Shown: piece after piece, positions 44,551 to 55,300 of the stretch | How positions within the stretch are numbered: the first letter of the stretch is position 1 | How the letters are laid out: each line of letters opens with the position of its first letter | Source of the DNA: Ascaphus truei | Lineage: Eukaryota; Chordata; Amphibia; Anura; Ascaphidae | Length of the DNA stretch: 64,000 nucleotides | Assembly (NCBI GenBank): GCA_036426205.1 | Contig: WSYH01002432.1 | Span: 1 to 64,000, forward strand | Direction of reading: 5' to 3' | Made by a program: the position numbers and the translations under genes | Notes under the pieces: generated by a model | What the model was told of the DNA's origin: nothing | Database searches by the model: none | What the model saw: the letters and a program-made list of their open reading frames with translations, nothing else

Positions 44551-45941
44551 TTGCAGATACTTTTTCCCCCTGGAGGCCATTTTGGAGCGGGGAGGTGGGT
44601 GTGGGTTCCACAACGTGGGCGACAATCAACCAACTGCTGCCTGGACAGTGCGAGCGGAGTGCACCTGATGTTAAAGGCCAATCCGACTTTGGTGCCACCC
44701 CAACGGGAGGCTTTTAGAAGTAAGTGCCTGTACGTACTGTGTGTGCATTAATATAAATTTAATGTGGTTTACTGTACGCGGCTCCTTTTAACAACCTCCG
44801 TCATCCCGAAACAATTCAGGGATTGTTTCTGCTCTCTCACCCGTCTCTCACTGACTTTTCGCGCGGCGCCGCAATCTCCAGTATAGCCCGTTAATAATGC
44901 TAGGACAATGAAAGCCTTAGGCGCTATACAAGGTGAACGTGCCCGCAGTTCATCCCAAAATGGCCGAAAACGTCGCCCGCATTTCGCCCGGCTGAGTTGC
45001 TTGCCATACTGCCCATTGCTTTTAAAAAATCTTGGGGGAAAAGGCCGCCAGGCAAGGCGGCCACCACTGCTTATCTCACTGTTCTGGTGTCTCACTGTAC
45101 TGGGGAGAGCATTCAACTACTCCGTGGCACAGAATAGATTCAATACGAGCGACGACCACAGAGACCCCAGTATCAGAGGGAAGAAAAGAACCTTTGAAAG
45201 CCTGCATCACCAACGGCCGGTGTGAGTATGTAGTTGTAATGGTTTCCCTTATCCATCTTTCACTAATACATTCCTTGTAGATTACACTCAAATAAGTGGT
45301 ATTGACTGTGGTTCGGTTTTACACCCTTTTCATCATTGGGTGTTAGGTAAGTCTGGATACCTGTTGTAACCACGTCTGCTTTTTCTTTTATTTCACATTG
45401 TATATTTCAATTTTTATTGATTCTGCTCCCACCTGTTTTTGTCTCCTGAAGTAGGAGGAAAAGGATGGAAAGGATAGAAATATATTGTAGTATAAAAAGA
45501 CTTATCAGGAGGAGCCACGGCGACCGGGGGGAGGGAAAGGGGGAAATGTATAAGTGAAAAAAGGGAATCTATATGTATGTGATAAGTGAGTGAATTTTAA
45601 TGTGGATGTGAATAAAATTCCAAAATCTACTGTAAATAACAAACATTTAATAAATGTGTCCTAGTATGGCACTATGCTATATATATATGTGTGTGCTACC
45701 AATAATATGAACCCTTAACTAAATGATTATGTGCCAACATAAATTATTAACACCATGATGCGTGAATTAATATTAATAATCACTTATGTCTGGCGATCAC
45801 GAAGGGAACATGTGAGCCATGTTCAACCCAGACCTCCGTGGTCACCAGACATGTATGGTACCTATCCTATAGTGACGAGGAGCAAAAAGAAAAAAGAAAA
45901 ACAGGAGAAAAATACGTCCCAAGACATAGACAGAGGTCAAA
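44551..45941. other. non-coding DNA downstream of the hammerhead-like unit and 3' flank of the PLE
   Basis: 44770-45290 has GC-richer non-coding sequence with short frames only. 45400-45941 is the 3' side of the PLE ORF2 (minus strand) and should contain the element's 3' end. I find no second terminal repeat or hammerhead motif there, so the 3' boundary is unknown. Confidence 0.4.
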
Positions 45942-48602
45942 TTAGATGACTGTGCTGACATCAATACAATCATTCAGGCCTTCTGGACTCAGTGTATTCA
46001 ATTCGTAGATCCAGTATGTTTCTCTAAGATTGAGCAATTTGTGCCTGTCTCCACTTAAAAGTGTAGAATTTATAGCCTCTACCCCCATGATTACTAGTGA
46101 GGACGGATCTTTATTGTGCTTCAATTCGTAATGTCTGGATAGGCTATGTGTTTTTAACCCATGAATTATATTACGTCGATGTTCCAGGAATCGTATACAT
46201 AAGGCCCTTTTGGTTCTACCAATATACTGAAGCCCACAGGGGCATGTAATGGCATATACAATGTGAGTGGACAGACAGTTGATGTGGCCTTTTATTTGAT
46301 GTACTGATCCATTTGAGTGGGATGTAACACTCTCAGTCTTTTTTAAGTGTTTGCATGTAAGGCATCTTGAGCGATTGCACAGGAAATTGCCATTTTTAAC
46401 GTTCTTATTTGTTTGTACAGTATTACTGAATTTTTTTAGTCTACTGGGTGCCACGATTGATTTTATATTTCTGGCTTTCTGAAATATCACCGGTATTTTG
46501 GGTGGTAAATTTTTGCCTATGATTGGGTCATTGAGCAAAATTCCCCAGTGTTTGTTTAATATATTTTTAATTTTTTGTGAAGAACAATTGAATTGTGTTA
46601 TAAATTGAGGGACAATGATCTCATTCTTGTCCCTTGTCTGCCTCTTTTTGTTTTTTCTTTTTGAAATTATATTGCCTTTTGACTGGTCTAAAAGTTCTTG
46701 TCTATCCAGTTTGCCAACTTGTTTAAAAGTTTCTAGGACCTTATGATGATTGTAACCTTTATCCACAAACTTTTTTACAAGAGCGTCCCCCTGGGCCAAG
46801 TAGTCCGAATCAAGAGAACAATTCCTCCTGATTCTGAGAAATTGGCCCCTGGGGACGTTCTCCAACCATTTATGGTAGTGGTTGCTATTAAAATGTAGGT
46901 ATGCATTTGTGGATACTTTTTTGAAAAATGTTTTTGTTACAATTTCGTTCTTGTTGTTCACCATTAATTCCAAATCCAAAAAATTGATACTGTATTTGTT
47001 TATATCAAAAGTAAACCTCAAATCCATCTGGTTGTCATTAAATGCTGTTAGAATCTCACTCAATGCTTCCTGTTCACCGTCCCAGATGAAAATCAGGTCG
47101 TCTATGAAACGACCATAGTACACCAAGCCCGCCCCCAGCCCAGCATTACCCCACACATGAGTATCCTCCCATAGGCCCATGTATAGGTTTGCATAGCTGG
47201 GGGCAAAGCGGGTGCCCATAGCCGTCCCACAGATCTGTAGATAGTAATCATCTCCAAATAAAAAATAATTATGTTCCAGAATGAACAGGATAGCATCTAA
47301 AATGAATTCTCTCTGTGCTTTGTTTATAAGATTGTCCTTATCCAAATAATGTGCTATTGCTGCCACTCCCTTTGTATGACCAATGCATGTATACAAAGAG
47401 GCCACATCACATGTGGCCCAAATGTAAGTGGATTTCCAAGGTATCCCTGAGATTGAGTCTATAACATGCAGCGTGTCCCTAATATGTGATCTTAACTTGA
47501 CCACCATAGGTTGTAAAAAATGGTCAACATACTGGGACACGCTGGACGTCATAGACTCCACCCCAGAGACAATGGGTCTCCCTGGTGGGTTAATGGTATC
47601 TTTGTGTATCTTGGGTATGTGGTAGAACACCGGTGTTCTAGGGTTTCGTTTGAATAAGAAATCAAACTCTGCCTGGGTGATGATTCCCTCATGTTTTGCC
47701 TCTAAGAGGAATATTTTGAGATCCTTTTGATAGATGTCCATTGGGTCTCTTTGTAGAGGTATATATGACTTCACATCCCCTAACAGCCGATTTGCTTCTG
47801 CTATGTATGCACTCTTATCTTGAAGCACTATTCCGCCCCCTTTATCTGCCTGTCTTATTACAATTTCACTATCTTCGCTCAACTCTTTTAGAGCCTGTAG
47901 TTCGTTTTTGTGTAAATTCCTTTTATGTAATGAAGGTGTGTTTTGACAGAGGGATTCAAAGTCTTTCAGTACCAGTGTGTAAAAAGTATCAATGAATCCC
48001 CCCTTAGCTTGATAGGGAAAGAAGGTAGATTTTGGGATAAAAGGTGAATGTTTGATATTGACTATAGAAGATTCTACAGAGGTAGTAACTGCAACAGTGG
48101 AGGAAGACAATACTGGATCTTCCACATTTTCTACAATATCCAATGCAACATCATTCAGATCTGTAGTATGTTGTGTAAACATGTCCAAATTTGGGCCACA
48201 GTTTGTATCAATGTCCGCTATGTCAGAGCCATCTGCCAAGAGTGAAGTCATGGCTTTAATGCACTCCCTCTCTTGAGAACTGAACATCTCCTCCTTCTCC
48301 TTGCCCTTCATAGTGAAAAATCTCATAAGTGTGACCTTCCTAATATATTTATTTAAATCTACAAATAAATTGAATTTTTTAGGTGAACTACTAGGTGCAA
48401 AGGAAAGACCCTTAGAGAGGAGTGCGGTATGATGTGCTGATAGTACAAAACTTGATAGGTTGAAAATACCGTGACTCTCCGGCATCAATGTCCTTAGTCT
48501 GCCTTCCTTCTTTCTTTGTTCACGCTGCCCAGATCTTCTTCCTCGCTGTCTCTTTTTCTGCGTTGTGAGGAGTGTTCCCGCGCTGTGGGATGTCTGTCCC
48601 AT
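45942..48602 (-). CDS. Penelope-like reverse transcriptase with GIY-YIG endonuclease, complete ORF2
   Basis: An 886-residue frame. It copies element RNA at a nicked target (family knowledge). N-terminal PLE motifs include SEIVIRQADKGGGIVL (245-260), PVFYHIPKIHK (324-334) and GRPIVSG (341-347). RT motif A is TCDVASLYTCI (397-407, Asp399), motif B GTAMGTRFAPSYANLYM (459-475), motif C GRFIDDLIFIW (497-507, Asp501-Asp502) and motif D INFLDLEL (539-546). A thumb RGQFLRIRRNC lies at 585-595. A Cys-rich finger CNRSRCLTCKHL (742-753) precedes a GIY-YIG nuclease (VYAI...GLQYIG, 782-795; conserved His808, Asn811, Glu861). All catalytic positions look intact. The ATG at 48602 lies within the end of ORF1, so the natural start is uncertain. 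Confidence 0.92.
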   Translation of the reverse strand: MGQTSHSAGTLLTTQKKRQRGRRSGQREQRKKEGRLRTLMPESHGIFNLSSFVLSAHHTALLSKGLSFAPSSSPKKFNLFVDLNKYIRKVTLMRFFTMKGKEKEEMFSSQERECIKAMTSLLADGSDIADIDTNCGPNLDMFTQHTTDLNDVALDIVENVEDPVLSSSTVAVTTSVESSIVNIKHSPFIPKSTFFPYQAKGGFIDTFYTLVLKDFESLCQNTPSLHKRNLHKNELQALKELSEDSEIVIRQADKGGGIVLQDKSAYIAEANRLLGDVKSYIPLQRDPMDIYQKDLKIFLLEAKHEGIITQAEFDFLFKRNPRTPVFYHIPKIHKDTINPPGRPIVSGVESMTSSVSQYVDHFLQPMVVKLRSHIRDTLHVIDSISGIPWKSTYIWATCDVASLYTCIGHTKGVAAIAHYLDKDNLINKAQREFILDAILFILEHNYFLFGDDYYLQICGTAMGTRFAPSYANLYMGLWEDTHVWGNAGLGAGLVYYGRFIDDLIFIWDGEQEALSEILTAFNDNQMDLRFTFDINKYSINFLDLELMVNNKNEIVTKTFFKKVSTNAYLHFNSNHYHKWLENVPRGQFLRIRRNCSLDSDYLAQGDALVKKFVDKGYNHHKVLETFKQVGKLDRQELLDQSKGNIISKRKNKKRQTRDKNEIIVPQFITQFNCSSQKIKNILNKHWGILLNDPIIGKNLPPKIPVIFQKARNIKSIVAPSRLKKFSNTVQTNKNVKNGNFLCNRSRCLTCKHLKKTESVTSHSNGSVHQIKGHINCLSTHIVYAITCPCGLQYIGRTKRALCIRFLEHRRNIIHGLKTHSLSRHYELKHNKDPSSLVIMGVEAINSTLLSGDRHKLLNLRETYWIYELNTLSPEGLNDCIDVSTVI

Positions 48603-49510
48603 AGTGGGTAGGTTCTCCTTTTCTCTCTCTCTTCCTCCTTCTTCACCAACTCTAAAAAAGAAGCAGTATGTGAGGTTATTTTAGACCGAGGTGGTGTTGG
48701 ATCCCTACTAGTGTGTTTGGGAATGGTCCCCCTATTCTCTCCCCCTTCTTTAGTAGCCAGATCTAAATTCTTGGGGGAATCTGTCAAAACCTCAAATCTA
48801 TTCTCTATAGAACACCCCGGTGTAGTGGGTTTGTTTTCCTTCTGTTTGTTCGTCCTAGGTGTATGTGTTCTAGATGTTCCTCCTGAGGTATGTTGGTAGT
48901 CCCTACTTCTTTCCCTATATTTATGTTGTTTCTTCCCTTTCTTAGGGGGATAGTGGTGTTTGGAATCATCTCGCTTAGCTCTTTTCCAATTGGTAACCTG
49001 ATTAGTAGCATAATCATTGGTATCTCTCTGATATTTTGTATCCTTACGTTCCATAATATCTTTTTCATAGTTTAATACTCTCTTGTTCACCAATTGATCC
49101 AATTCCTGGAACTCTTCACTATCCACATGTGGCATTAAAATATGTTGTACGTCCTCTATTTCCTTCTCAGTGATTTTCACTCTCTCCTCTCTATATGAGA
49201 TTAATAAGCGAATCAATGAGAAGGAACATTTCTCCAAAATGGAGTTCCATTTTGAGGAAAAATCCTCACTGGTTTCAAATGTTGGTTTCTTTGTTACTCT
49301 TAAACCTCTAGGAATTATATTTTCATTCAGATATCTTTCCAATGAAAGTAGATCAAGCCAATGCTTCATCTCCTCCTTTGCCAATTTCTCAAGCCTAAAT
49401 AAATTGGTTTTTAAATCTATACCCTCCTCCATGGTCTCAACTATAATAGACTCAACTGGTTTGAGATAGTTTTGCCTTCTTGCTAATCTTTCCTTACTAT
49501 TAGACATCAT
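48494..49510 (-). CDS. PLE ORF1 protein (coiled-coil/basic), copy adjoining complete ORF2
   Basis: 338 residues from the ATG at 49510 (MMSNSKERLARRQNY); an upstream extension to 49585 is less likely. The N-terminal half is charged and helical (LEKLAKEEMKHWLDLLSLER, then FSSKWNSILEKCSFSLIRLL). The C-terminal half is very basic and Lys/Arg/Thr-rich. I recognise no catalytic domain; a nucleic-acid-binding accessory role is inference. Its 3' end overlaps the ORF2 frame by 109 nt in the -1 frame relative to ORF1, which would allow either frameshifting or reinitiation. The second copy at 51719-52735 is nearly identical. Confidence 0.8.
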   Translation of the reverse strand: MMSNSKERLARRQNYLKPVESIIVETMEEGIDLKTNLFRLEKLAKEEMKHWLDLLSLERYLNENIIPRGLRVTKKPTFETSEDFSSKWNSILEKCSFSLIRLLISYREERVKITEKEIEDVQHILMPHVDSEEFQELDQLVNKRVLNYEKDIMERKDTKYQRDTNDYATNQVTNWKRAKRDDSKHHYPPKKGKKQHKYRERSRDYQHTSGGTSRTHTPRTNKQKENKPTTPGCSIENRFEVLTDSPKNLDLATKEGGENRGTIPKHTSRDPTPPRSKITSHTASFLELVKKEEEREKRRTYPLWDRHPTAREHSSQRRKRDSEEEDLGSVNKERRKAD

Positions 49511-49575
49511 AATGAAAACTGTATTTCTGGCACCCAACCAACAGCTGCTGACCGTGGAGTTGAAAACTATTAACA

Positions 49576-49997
49576 ATATATACAATGAGGGTCTGCGCTT
49601 GTGTGTGGAAAACCAGAAATATAGGATATATAAAATTGAATTAACTGATTAAAAATCATAAATATATAAACATATTATTAATAAATCAATAATGAATACT
49701 ACTATAATAAATCCTGAATAGTGAAATCAATTCATATACCAAAAGTGCACTGTGAATGTCTGATATAAAAAAAGCTAAAACATACAATTATACAAAAAAA
49801 TATGTGTGGTGCTGTGAACTTTGCCTTAATCTGCTAATTGCAGATAGTCCTCTAGAGTCCAACAAATAGGTCCAATAATTGGGGAGTGACAGAAGCACTA
49901 TTAGGATCAACCGGCAGCTTCTTAAAAGGGCACAACGACCTCCCTCTCCACCTGCATAGAAAAATATAAGAAAAAAAAGCGCCAAATCCTAGTGCAT
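49576..49997 (-). repeat. 5'-truncated PLE terminal repeat between the two copies
   Basis: Matches 52801-53222 but starts (minus strand) at ATGCACTAGGATTTGGCGC, lacking the roughly 420 bp that hold the hammerhead-like motif. It is joined at 49997/49998 to the middle of the upstream ORF2. Confidence 0.9.
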
Positions 49998-51827
49998 TTT
50001 TACAAGAGCGTCCCCCTGGGCCAAGTAGTCCGAATCAAGAGAACAATTCCTCCTGATTCTGAGAAATTGGCCCCTGGGGACGTTCTCCAACCATTTATGG
50101 TAGTGGTTGCTATTAAAATGTAGGTATGCATTTGTGGATACTTTTTTGAAAAATGTTTTTGTTACAATTTCGTTCTTATTGTTCACCATTAATTCCAAAT
50201 CCAAAAAATTGATACTGTATTTGTTTATATCAAAAGTAAACCTCAAATCCATCTGGTTGTCATTAAATGCTGTTAGAATCTCACTCAATGCTTCCTGTTC
50301 ACCGTCCCAGATGAAAATCAGGTCGTCTATGAAACGACCATAGTACACCAAGCCCGCCCCCAGCCCAGCATTACCCCACACATGAGTATCCTCCCATAGG
50401 CCCATGTATAGGTTTGCATAGCTGGGGGCAAAGCGGGTGCCCATAGCCGTCCCACAGATCTGTAGATAGTAATCATCTCCAAATAAAAAATAATTATGTT
50501 CCAGAATGAACAGGATAGCATCTAAAATGAAATCTCTCTGTGCTTTGTTTATAAGATTGTCCTTATCCAAATAATGTGCTATTGCTGCCACTCCCTTTGT
50601 ATGACCAATGCATGTATACAAAGAGGCCACATCACATGTGGCCCAAATGTAAGTGGATTTCCAAGGTATCCCTGAGATTGAGTCTATAACATGCAGCGTG
50701 TCCCTAATATGTGATCTTAACTTGACCACCATAGGTTGTAAAAAATGGTCAACATACTGGGACACGCTGGACGTCATAGACTCCACCCCAGAGACAATGG
50801 GTCTCCCTGGTGGGTTAATGGTATCTTTGTGTATCTTGGGTATGTGGTAGAACACCGGTGTTCTAGGGTTTCGTTTGAATAAGAAATCAAACTCTGCCTG
50901 GGTGATGATTCCCTCATGTTTTGCCTCTAAGAGGAATATTTTGAGATCCTTTTGATATATGTCCATTGGGTCTCTTTGTAGAGGTATATATGACTTCACA
51001 TCACCTAACAGCCGATTTGCTTCTGCTATGTATGCACTCTTATCTTGAAGCACTATTCCGCCCCCTTTATCTGCCTGTCTTATTACAATTTCACTATCTT
51101 CGCTCAACTCTTTTAGAGCCTGTAGTTCGTTTTTGTGTAAATTCCTTTTATGTAATGAAGGTGTGTTTTGACAGAGGGATTCAAAGTCTTTCAGTACCAG
51201 TGTGTAAAAAGTATCAATGAATCCCCCCTTAGCTTGATAGGGAAAGAAGGTAGATTTTGGGATAAAAGGTGAATGTTTGATATTGACTATAGAAGATTCT
51301 ACAGAGGTAGTATCTGCAACAGTGGAGGAAGACAATACTGGATCTTCCACATTTTCTACAATATCCAATGCAACATCATTCAGATCTGTAGTATGTTGTG
51401 TAAAAATGTCCAAATTTGGGCCACAGTTTGTATCAATGTCCGCTATGTCAGAGCCGTCTGCCAAGAGTGAAGTCATGGCTTTAATGCACTCCCTCTCTTG
51501 AGAACTGAACATCTCCTCCTTCTCCTTGCCCTTCATAGTGAAAAATCTCATAAGTGTGACCTTCCTAATATATTTATTTAAATCTACAAATAAATTGAAT
51601 TTTTTAGGTGAACTACTAGGTGCAAAGGAAAGACCCTTAGAGAGGAGTGCGGTATGATGTGCTGATAGTACAAAACTTGATAGGTTGAAAATACCGTGAC
51701 TCTCCGGCATCAATGTCCTTAGTCTGCCTTCCTTCTTTCTTTGTTCACGCTGCCCAGATCTTCTTCCTCGCTGTCTCTTTTTCTGCGTTGTGAGGAGTGT
51801 TCCCGCGCTGTGGGATGTCTGTCCCAT
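49989..51827 (-). pseudogene. PLE ORF2, 3'-truncated second copy (RT without zinc finger or nuclease)
   Basis: Residues 1-610 match the complete ORF2 at 45942-48602 with only a few substitutions. All RT motifs are present, including FIDD. The frame then reads two junction-encoded residues and a stop supplied by the truncated terminal repeat. About 276 residues, including the Cys-rich finger and the GIY-YIG domain, are missing. It could make an RT-only protein, but no integration function is expected. Confidence 0.88.
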
Positions 51828-52735
51828 AGTGGATAGGTTCTCCTTTTCTCTCTCTCTTCCTCCTTCTTCACCAACTCTAAAAAAGAAGCAGTATGTGAGG
51901 TTATTTTAGACCGAGGTGGTGTTGGATCCCTACTAGTGTGTTTGGGAATGGTCCCCCTATTCTCTCCCCCTTCTTTAGTAGCCAGATCTAAATTCTTGGG
52001 GGAATCTGTCAAAACCTCAAATCTATTCTCTATAGAACACCCCGGTGTAGTGGGTTTGTTTTCCTTCTGTTTGTTCGTCCTAGGTGTATGTGTTCTAGAT
52101 GTTCCTCCTGAGGTATGTTGGTAGTCCCTACTTCTTTCCCTATATTTATGTTGTTTCTTCCCTTTCTTAGGGGGATAGTGGTGTTTGGAATCATCTCGCT
52201 TAGCTCTTTTCCAATTGGTAACCTGATTAGTAGCATAATCATTGGTATCTCTCTGATATTTTGTATCCTTACGTTCCATAATATCTTTTTCATAGTTTAA
52301 TACTCTCTTGTTCACCAATTGATCCAATTCCTGGAACTCTTCACTATCCACATGTGGCATTAAAATATGTTGTACGTCCTCTATTTCCTTCTCAGTGAAT
52401 TTCACTCTCTCCTCTCTATATGAGATTAATAAGCGAATCAATGAGAAGGAACATTTCTCCAAAATGGAGTTCCATTTTGAGGAAAAATCCTCACTGGTTT
52501 CAAATGTTGGTTTCTTTGTTACTCTTAAACCTCTAGGAATTATATTTTCATTCAGATATCTTTCCAATGAAAGTAGATCAAGCCAATGCTTCATCTCCTC
52601 CTTTGCCAATTTCTCAAGCCTAAAGAAATTGGTTTTTAAATCTATACCCTCCTCCATGGTCTCAACTATAATAGACTCAACTGGTTTGAGATAGTTTTGC
52701 CTTCTTGCTAATCTTTCCTTACTATTAGACATCAT
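51719..52735 (-). CDS. PLE ORF1 protein, second copy
   Basis: 338 residues from the ATG at 52735, nearly identical to 48494-49510 (for example Asn-Leu versus Asn-Phe near residue 37, and Lys-Ile versus Lys-Phe in the VKxTEKEIED stretch). Same overlap with its ORF2. Domain content as in the other copy: coiled-coil-like N-terminal half, basic C-terminal half. Confidence 0.8.
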   Translation of the reverse strand: MMSNSKERLARRQNYLKPVESIIVETMEEGIDLKTNFFRLEKLAKEEMKHWLDLLSLERYLNENIIPRGLRVTKKPTFETSEDFSSKWNSILEKCSFSLIRLLISYREERVKFTEKEIEDVQHILMPHVDSEEFQELDQLVNKRVLNYEKDIMERKDTKYQRDTNDYATNQVTNWKRAKRDDSKHHYPPKKGKKQHKYRERSRDYQHTSGGTSRTHTPRTNKQKENKPTTPGCSIENRFEVLTDSPKNLDLATKEGGENRGTIPKHTSRDPTPPRSKITSHTASFLELVKKEEEREKRRTYPLWDRHPTAREHSSQRRKRDSEEEDLGSVNKERRKAD

Positions 52736-52800
52736 AATGAAAACTGTATTTCTGGCACCCAACCAACAGCTGCTGACCGTGGAGTTGAAAACTATTAACA

Positions 52801-53644
52801 ATATATACAATGAGGGTCTGCGCTTGTGTGTGGAAAACCAGAAATATAGGATATATAAAATTGAATTAACTGATTAAAAATCATAAATATATAAACATAA
52901 TATTAATAAATCAATATAATGAATACTACTATAATAAATCCTGAATAGTGAAATCAATTCATATACCAAAAGTGCACTGTGAATGTCTGATATAAAAAAA
53001 GCTAAAACATACAATTATACAAAAAAATATGTGTGGTGCTGTGAACTTTGCCTTAATCTGCTAATTGCAGATAGTCCTCTAGAGTCCAACAAATAGGTCC
53101 AATAATTGGGGAGTGACAGAAGCACTATTAGGATCAACCGGCAGCTTCTTAAAAGGGCACAACGACCTCCCTCTCCACCTGCATAGAAAAATATAAGAAA
53201 AAAAAGCGCCAAATCCTAGTGCATTACTGTGCAAAAATCGATATATTTAATTCCCAAAAATCTCAATAAAAATGAACTCACAAACATAAAACAATTAAAA
53301 GCATTGTATGAGTAATACTCATGCTCCTAGGACCAGGAAACGCTGCTTTGCTGTTGAAGTCCCTCCGTGGCTCCACTGGAACAGATTGCTGCCTCCGTTG
53401 TTCACTGCCTGCAGGAACTGACGAATCAGGCACTCCACGATGGTCTCTCCCCCGGTGCACACCAACCAGTTGCTTTTTAGTTCCCACCGGGGACGGTTGA
53501 AGTCGCGGACCAGCGGATGACGTCACGGGAACCGTTCTTAATACCGGACCGGTATAGATACTCAGCAGTTCAATTGCAAGCGTTGAAAAGTCCACTGCAC
53601 ACCTTCCCTACGCGTTTCATCTGATTAACAGACTTCTTCAGGGG
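52801..53644 (-). repeat. complete PLE terminal repeat at the 5' side of the tandem pair
   Basis: Runs on the minus strand from the hammerhead-like motif at 53644 to the sequence just before ORF1. It is nearly identical to the solitary copy at 29553-30396. It contains an A-run ending in AGCGCC and a GC-rich middle (53330-53600). By analogy with the family, transcription probably starts here. Confidence 0.85.
53606..53644 (-). ncRNA. hammerhead-ribozyme-like motif 8 (in the tandem PLE)
   Basis: Same motif as at 30358-30396: CCC, CTGAAGA, extra A, stem II GTCTG/CAGAT, GAAA, CGCG, TA, GGG. Its place at the outer end of a PLE terminal repeat fits the published location of hammerheads in PLEs. 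Confidence 0.75.
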
Positions 53645-54614
53645 ATGGACTCTGGGTGTGTGGTGTCTCATATTATATACCCCCCAAGTCCAATTAGCTT
53701 AATTAGTTGAAAGGCAAAAAACACTGTGTTGGCAATCTAAATTTTAGGTGGAACAGATTAAGTACACATGTGAACACCTAATTTTGCATCCACATCACTG
53801 AATACTTGCCAGCACATAGAAATGTATATAAAATACTGATGAATACCAGTTGTACTGAAAAATGAATAAAAATAATTAAAACAAACATGTAGTTGATGTC
53901 CTTGTCTATATTTTTAGTATTTATACGGACTACAAGGGTATACCTTAGGATATCGAGAGAGTATACTGTAGTTGCCACCACCTCAATATAAATGATATTT
54001 AGCAACAGTTGGGCATTTCATATGTTAAACAAAAAATTATTATTCTTATACAACAAAAGTTATTTTGTAATCAATGTCCTTATTTGTTTTGATTAAACAT
54101 ACTATAAGGGTATATCTCACGACATCCTAAATACCCCAATATATCTATTAGTAAACAGAAGAGTTAGATATTTAGTTAATACAATATAATTGTGGCTTAC
54201 GGAGGGTGGATCAATTAATGAACAAGAAAGAGCACAATACTCTATTAGATATTAATTGACTTTTATCTTAGTACATTATATTTTTCTTAGTGTTATCATG
54301 GATAAAGATTAGAGGTTGAAACCATAATCCCTTATGGATGGTTCTACTCTTGATATTGTAGAATCATTTAATTAATTTATGAATATGAGTATTAGTCAGT
54401 GTCCCATAAAATAGAGGTTAAGGTATCTTTAAGTTTATGTGTATGCAACCAATTTGGACTATGAAATAGAACCAGCGTGGAAAAGAGCAGTATTTAACTC
54501 CATAGAAAATATAATATGGAGTTAAAAAGTATATTGGGAAGTTTAGACCGGGCATGTATCCTAGGTCACTTGAATCGTCAGCCCAGCAAGATTGCATGGT
54601 TCAGCTTACTCCCA

Positions 54615-54645
<31 letters not shown>

Positions 54646-54757
54646 GGATAATACAAAGCATTATATTGCATAATTCAGGCTTCTGCCTGATTTATTTTCA
54701 TCCCCTAAGGGACTGCAGATTTAACAGGTATAGGCAGGAGACAGTCATTAAACTTCT
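53645..54757. other. unassigned AT-rich flank of the PLE
   Basis: No gene. Two diverged segments (about 53885-54005 and 54050-54170) share GTCCTTGTCTATATTTT/GTCCTTATTTGTTTTGAT and CTA(C/T)AAGGGTATA blocks, suggesting a weak tandem repeat of about 170 bp. A (TA)n run is at 54617-54639. Confidence 0.45.
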
Positions 54758-55027
54758 GTAACGGATCCGCACCTTAGTTTACTGTTTGCCTTGCCTTACA
54801 GACCTGTGCAGTCCTGGAACACTTCCCCTGATATTTATTGAAGCCTGGATTCACTCATTAAAGCAATACTGTCACTCGCCCCTTCTGCTATTGGTTCACT
54901 GACCTTTAAATACTGCCTTCCCACAATGCTTCCCTGACGAGCATAATTCCTTCCCTGGACGTTACTGTCTCTGCCACAAGCCACCCTGGCTTGTATCCTG
55001 GTGTACTTACCTCTCTAGTTCTTATCC
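54758..55027 (+). repeat. candidate 5' LTR or leader of an LTR-type element
   Basis: Begins TGTAACGGATCCGCACC. It contains a GGTTCACTGACCTTTAAATAC promoter-like stretch and pyrimidine-rich sequence like that in the gypsy LTR at 5369. A polypurine-like GGGGGGTGGGGGTAC at 60578-60592 could mark the other end. No matching 3' LTR was found, so this is tentative. Confidence 0.3.
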
Positions 55028-55300
55028 CTAGTTCCTAAGTTCCTGAGGTCTGCTGCTAGTTCCATGCAGAGGCCTGTTCCTGATTCCTGTGCTGAAGCGT
55101 TGTTCCCGGAGGCCTGCTGCTAGTTCCATGCAGAGGCCCTGAAGGAAAAACCTTTTCCTTGGCTAGGCTCCAGAACTGAGAGGAACCTTTCCTCTGCCAA
55201 GAAAGCTGAAGGCCTTGTGACTGGATACATAATCTGCACCGTTTTGCAGCAGACTTACCCGGGAAGCTTTCACGCCCTGCCACTTGTTATTTACGATCTT

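Larger units (their letters stand above)
45942..53644 (-). mobile_element. head-to-tail pair of Penelope-like elements
   Basis: On the minus strand: full terminal repeat with hammerhead-like motif (53644 to about 52801), ORF1, ORF2 cut at 49998, then directly a 5'-truncated terminal repeat (49997 to about 49576), ORF1 and complete ORF2 ending at 45942. Shared sequence between the two copies is nearly identical. Tandem partial copies with an internal terminal repeat are characteristic of PLEs. The join removes the end of ORF2 and the hammerhead part of the second repeat. Confidence 0.9.

Noticed and set aside
45440..45520. CTCCTGAAGTAGGAGGAAAAGG near the PLE 3' flank as a hammerhead motif
   Set aside because: Only CTGAAG matches; GAAA-CGCG and stem pairing are absent.
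46882..47118. Plus-strand open frames inside the PLE ORFs (also at 50107, 47428 and 48711)
   Set aside because: Antisense shadows of the minus-strand PLE genes, duplicated in both copies.
45942..48602. PLE ORF2 as telomerase reverse transcriptase
   Set aside because: PLE RTs are related to telomerase, but the Cys-rich finger and GIY-YIG nuclease at the C-terminus identify a Penelope-type element.
55056..55283. 75-codon minus-strand frames in the tandem duplication
   Set aside because: They lie in minisatellite-like sequence; identical copies reflect the duplication, not selection.
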